Shown: positions 63,085 through 64,000 of the stretch, piece after piece | How positions within the stretch are numbered: position 1 is the first letter of the stretch | Layout: each line of letters opens with the position of its first letter | NCBI GenBank assembly: GCA_025084515.1 | Contig: JAJAGP010000014.1 | Location: 1,657,894-1,721,893, forward strand | Direction: 5' to 3' | Source of the DNA: Ancistrus triradiatus | Taxonomy: Eukaryota > Chordata > Actinopteri > Siluriformes > Loricariidae | DNA length: 64,000 nucleotides | Made by a program: the position numbers and the translations under genes | The notes under the pieces: generated by a model | Told to the model about the DNA's origin: nothing | Database searches by the model: none | Seen by the model: only the letters and a program-made list of their open reading frames with translations

Positions 63085-63594
63085 CGCGCTATAATTTAAT
63101 ATTCATAACAACATAACCTTGAAGAATACAACACCGGACTCATTTAAATGCTAATTTGTTTGTTAACATAACATCAAGATTCCACACGGGACAGGTTACC
63201 GAACTAGACTGTCACTTGATATGTATATTTTATTCCACTTTGTTATTTTTTATTGCCATTTTGATTATGATAATGTGAAACACTAAATAAAACATTAATG
63301 TAAACAGGAACGGCTCCAAGAGCGGCCGTTATGTATTCAGGGCCGGATGATCAGGGGGGAGCTGCGCAGATCAGAGATGCAAAGGCAGTAGATTGTGGTG
63401 AATGGTGACTGTCAGGATAGATGTGTGTCAGAGCTCTGTGGATCCTTTAATTGTTTCTCAGGGTTTGTATTTACATCGTGACCTTTGCGTTTGGGACCGG
63501 CTTCGTCAATCTGTGTTTTATTTTAGGCTGTGAAAAAAGGCCTGTATGATCACACACTCATGGAGGACATTCTTATTAGCCATTTAGACACATA

Positions 63595-64000
63595 CAGTAG
63601 TGCTTGAAAGTTTGTGAACCCTTTAGAATTTTCTAGATTTCTGCATAAATAGGACCTAAAACATCATCAGATTTTCACACGAGTCCTAAAAGTAGATAAA
63701 GAGAACCCAGTTAAACAAATGAGAAAAATATTATTCTTGGTTATTTATATATTGAGGAAAATGATCCAATATTACATATTAGTGAGTGGGAAAAGTATGT
63801 GCCTTTGCTTTCAGTATCTGGTGTGCCCCCCTGTGCAGCAATAACTGCAGCTAAACGTTTCCTGTAGCTGTTGATCAGTCCTGCACACCGGCTTGGAGGA
63901 ATTTTAGCCCATTCCTCCGTACAGAACAGCTTCAGCTCTGGGATGTTGGTGGGTTTCCTCACATTAGCTGCTCGCTTCAGGTCCTTCCACAACATTTCCA
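63595..64000 (-). mobile_element. Tc1-type transposon, cut by the window edge
   Basis: It begins CAGTAGTGCTTGAAAGTTTG after TA at 63593-63594. The minus-strand transposase C-terminus runs in from the edge: MLWKDLKRAANVRKPTNIPE, CTEEWAKIPPSRCAGLINSY, RKRLAAVIAAQGG, with an open frame to 63741. This is the best-preserved transposase end in the window; whether the whole is intact lies outside. Confidence 0.88.

Noticed and set aside
1..64000. CRISPR arrays, bacterial operons, phage or plasmid systems
   Set aside because: No direct-repeat/spacer pattern and no prokaryotic gene layout; the split genes and repeats are those of a vertebrate genome.
1..64000. Endogenous retrovirus or LTR retrotransposon
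   Set aside because: No paired long terminal repeats, primer-binding site or reverse-transcriptase motif were recognised by reading.

Overview
The window is vertebrate nuclear DNA, almost certainly from a teleost fish. Introns have GT-AG borders, genes are split into small exons, and the spaces between are full of Tc1-type transposons, a tRNA-derived SINE, hAT-like elements and microsatellites. A freshwater otophysan such as a catfish is plausible from the repeat types, but I cannot fix the species.

Three conserved genes lie in the left 36 kb and could be reconstructed codon by codon. CENPN (centromere protein N) is on the minus strand at 738-4333: ten coding exons, 345 aa. CMC2 (twin CX9C mitochondrial protein) is on the plus strand at 5992-6803: three coding exons, 78 aa. 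The two are head to head about 1.6 kb apart. CDYL2 (chromodomain Y-like 2) is on the minus strand at 11814-35790: seven coding exons, 492 aa, tail to tail with CMC2. I recall the same trio (CDYL2, CMC2, CENPN) as neighbours on human 16q23, so this looks like a conserved syntenic block. All splice phases agree and no frame is broken.

The genes act separately. CENPN reads CENP-A nucleosomes at the centromere. CMC2 supports cytochrome c oxidase biogenesis in the mitochondrial intermembrane space. CDYL2 is a chromatin reader with an N-terminal chromodomain and a C-terminal crotonase-like fold. The shared CENPN/CMC2 upstream interval probably holds a bidirectional promoter.

CDYL2 introns hold most of the left-hand mobile DNA: a 51-bp minisatellite with a 17-codon period (intron 5), a Tc1 element with long inverted repeats and a 600-bp purine-rich tract (intron 4), decayed Tc1 copies (introns 3 and 2), a 261-bp MITE 58 bp from exon 3, copies of a dispersed repeat with a conserved core, and a SINE (intron 1). 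From about 36.1 kb to 64 kb no conserved gene could be supported. That part holds Tc1 elements, one of them reduced to a 693-bp deletion derivative, a 715-bp hAT-type element with a target duplication, a diverged 0.4-kb tandem duplication, and a 1.9-kb telomere-like CCCTAA-derived array with longer-range repeats. No CRISPR, operon, tRNA or rRNA gene was seen.
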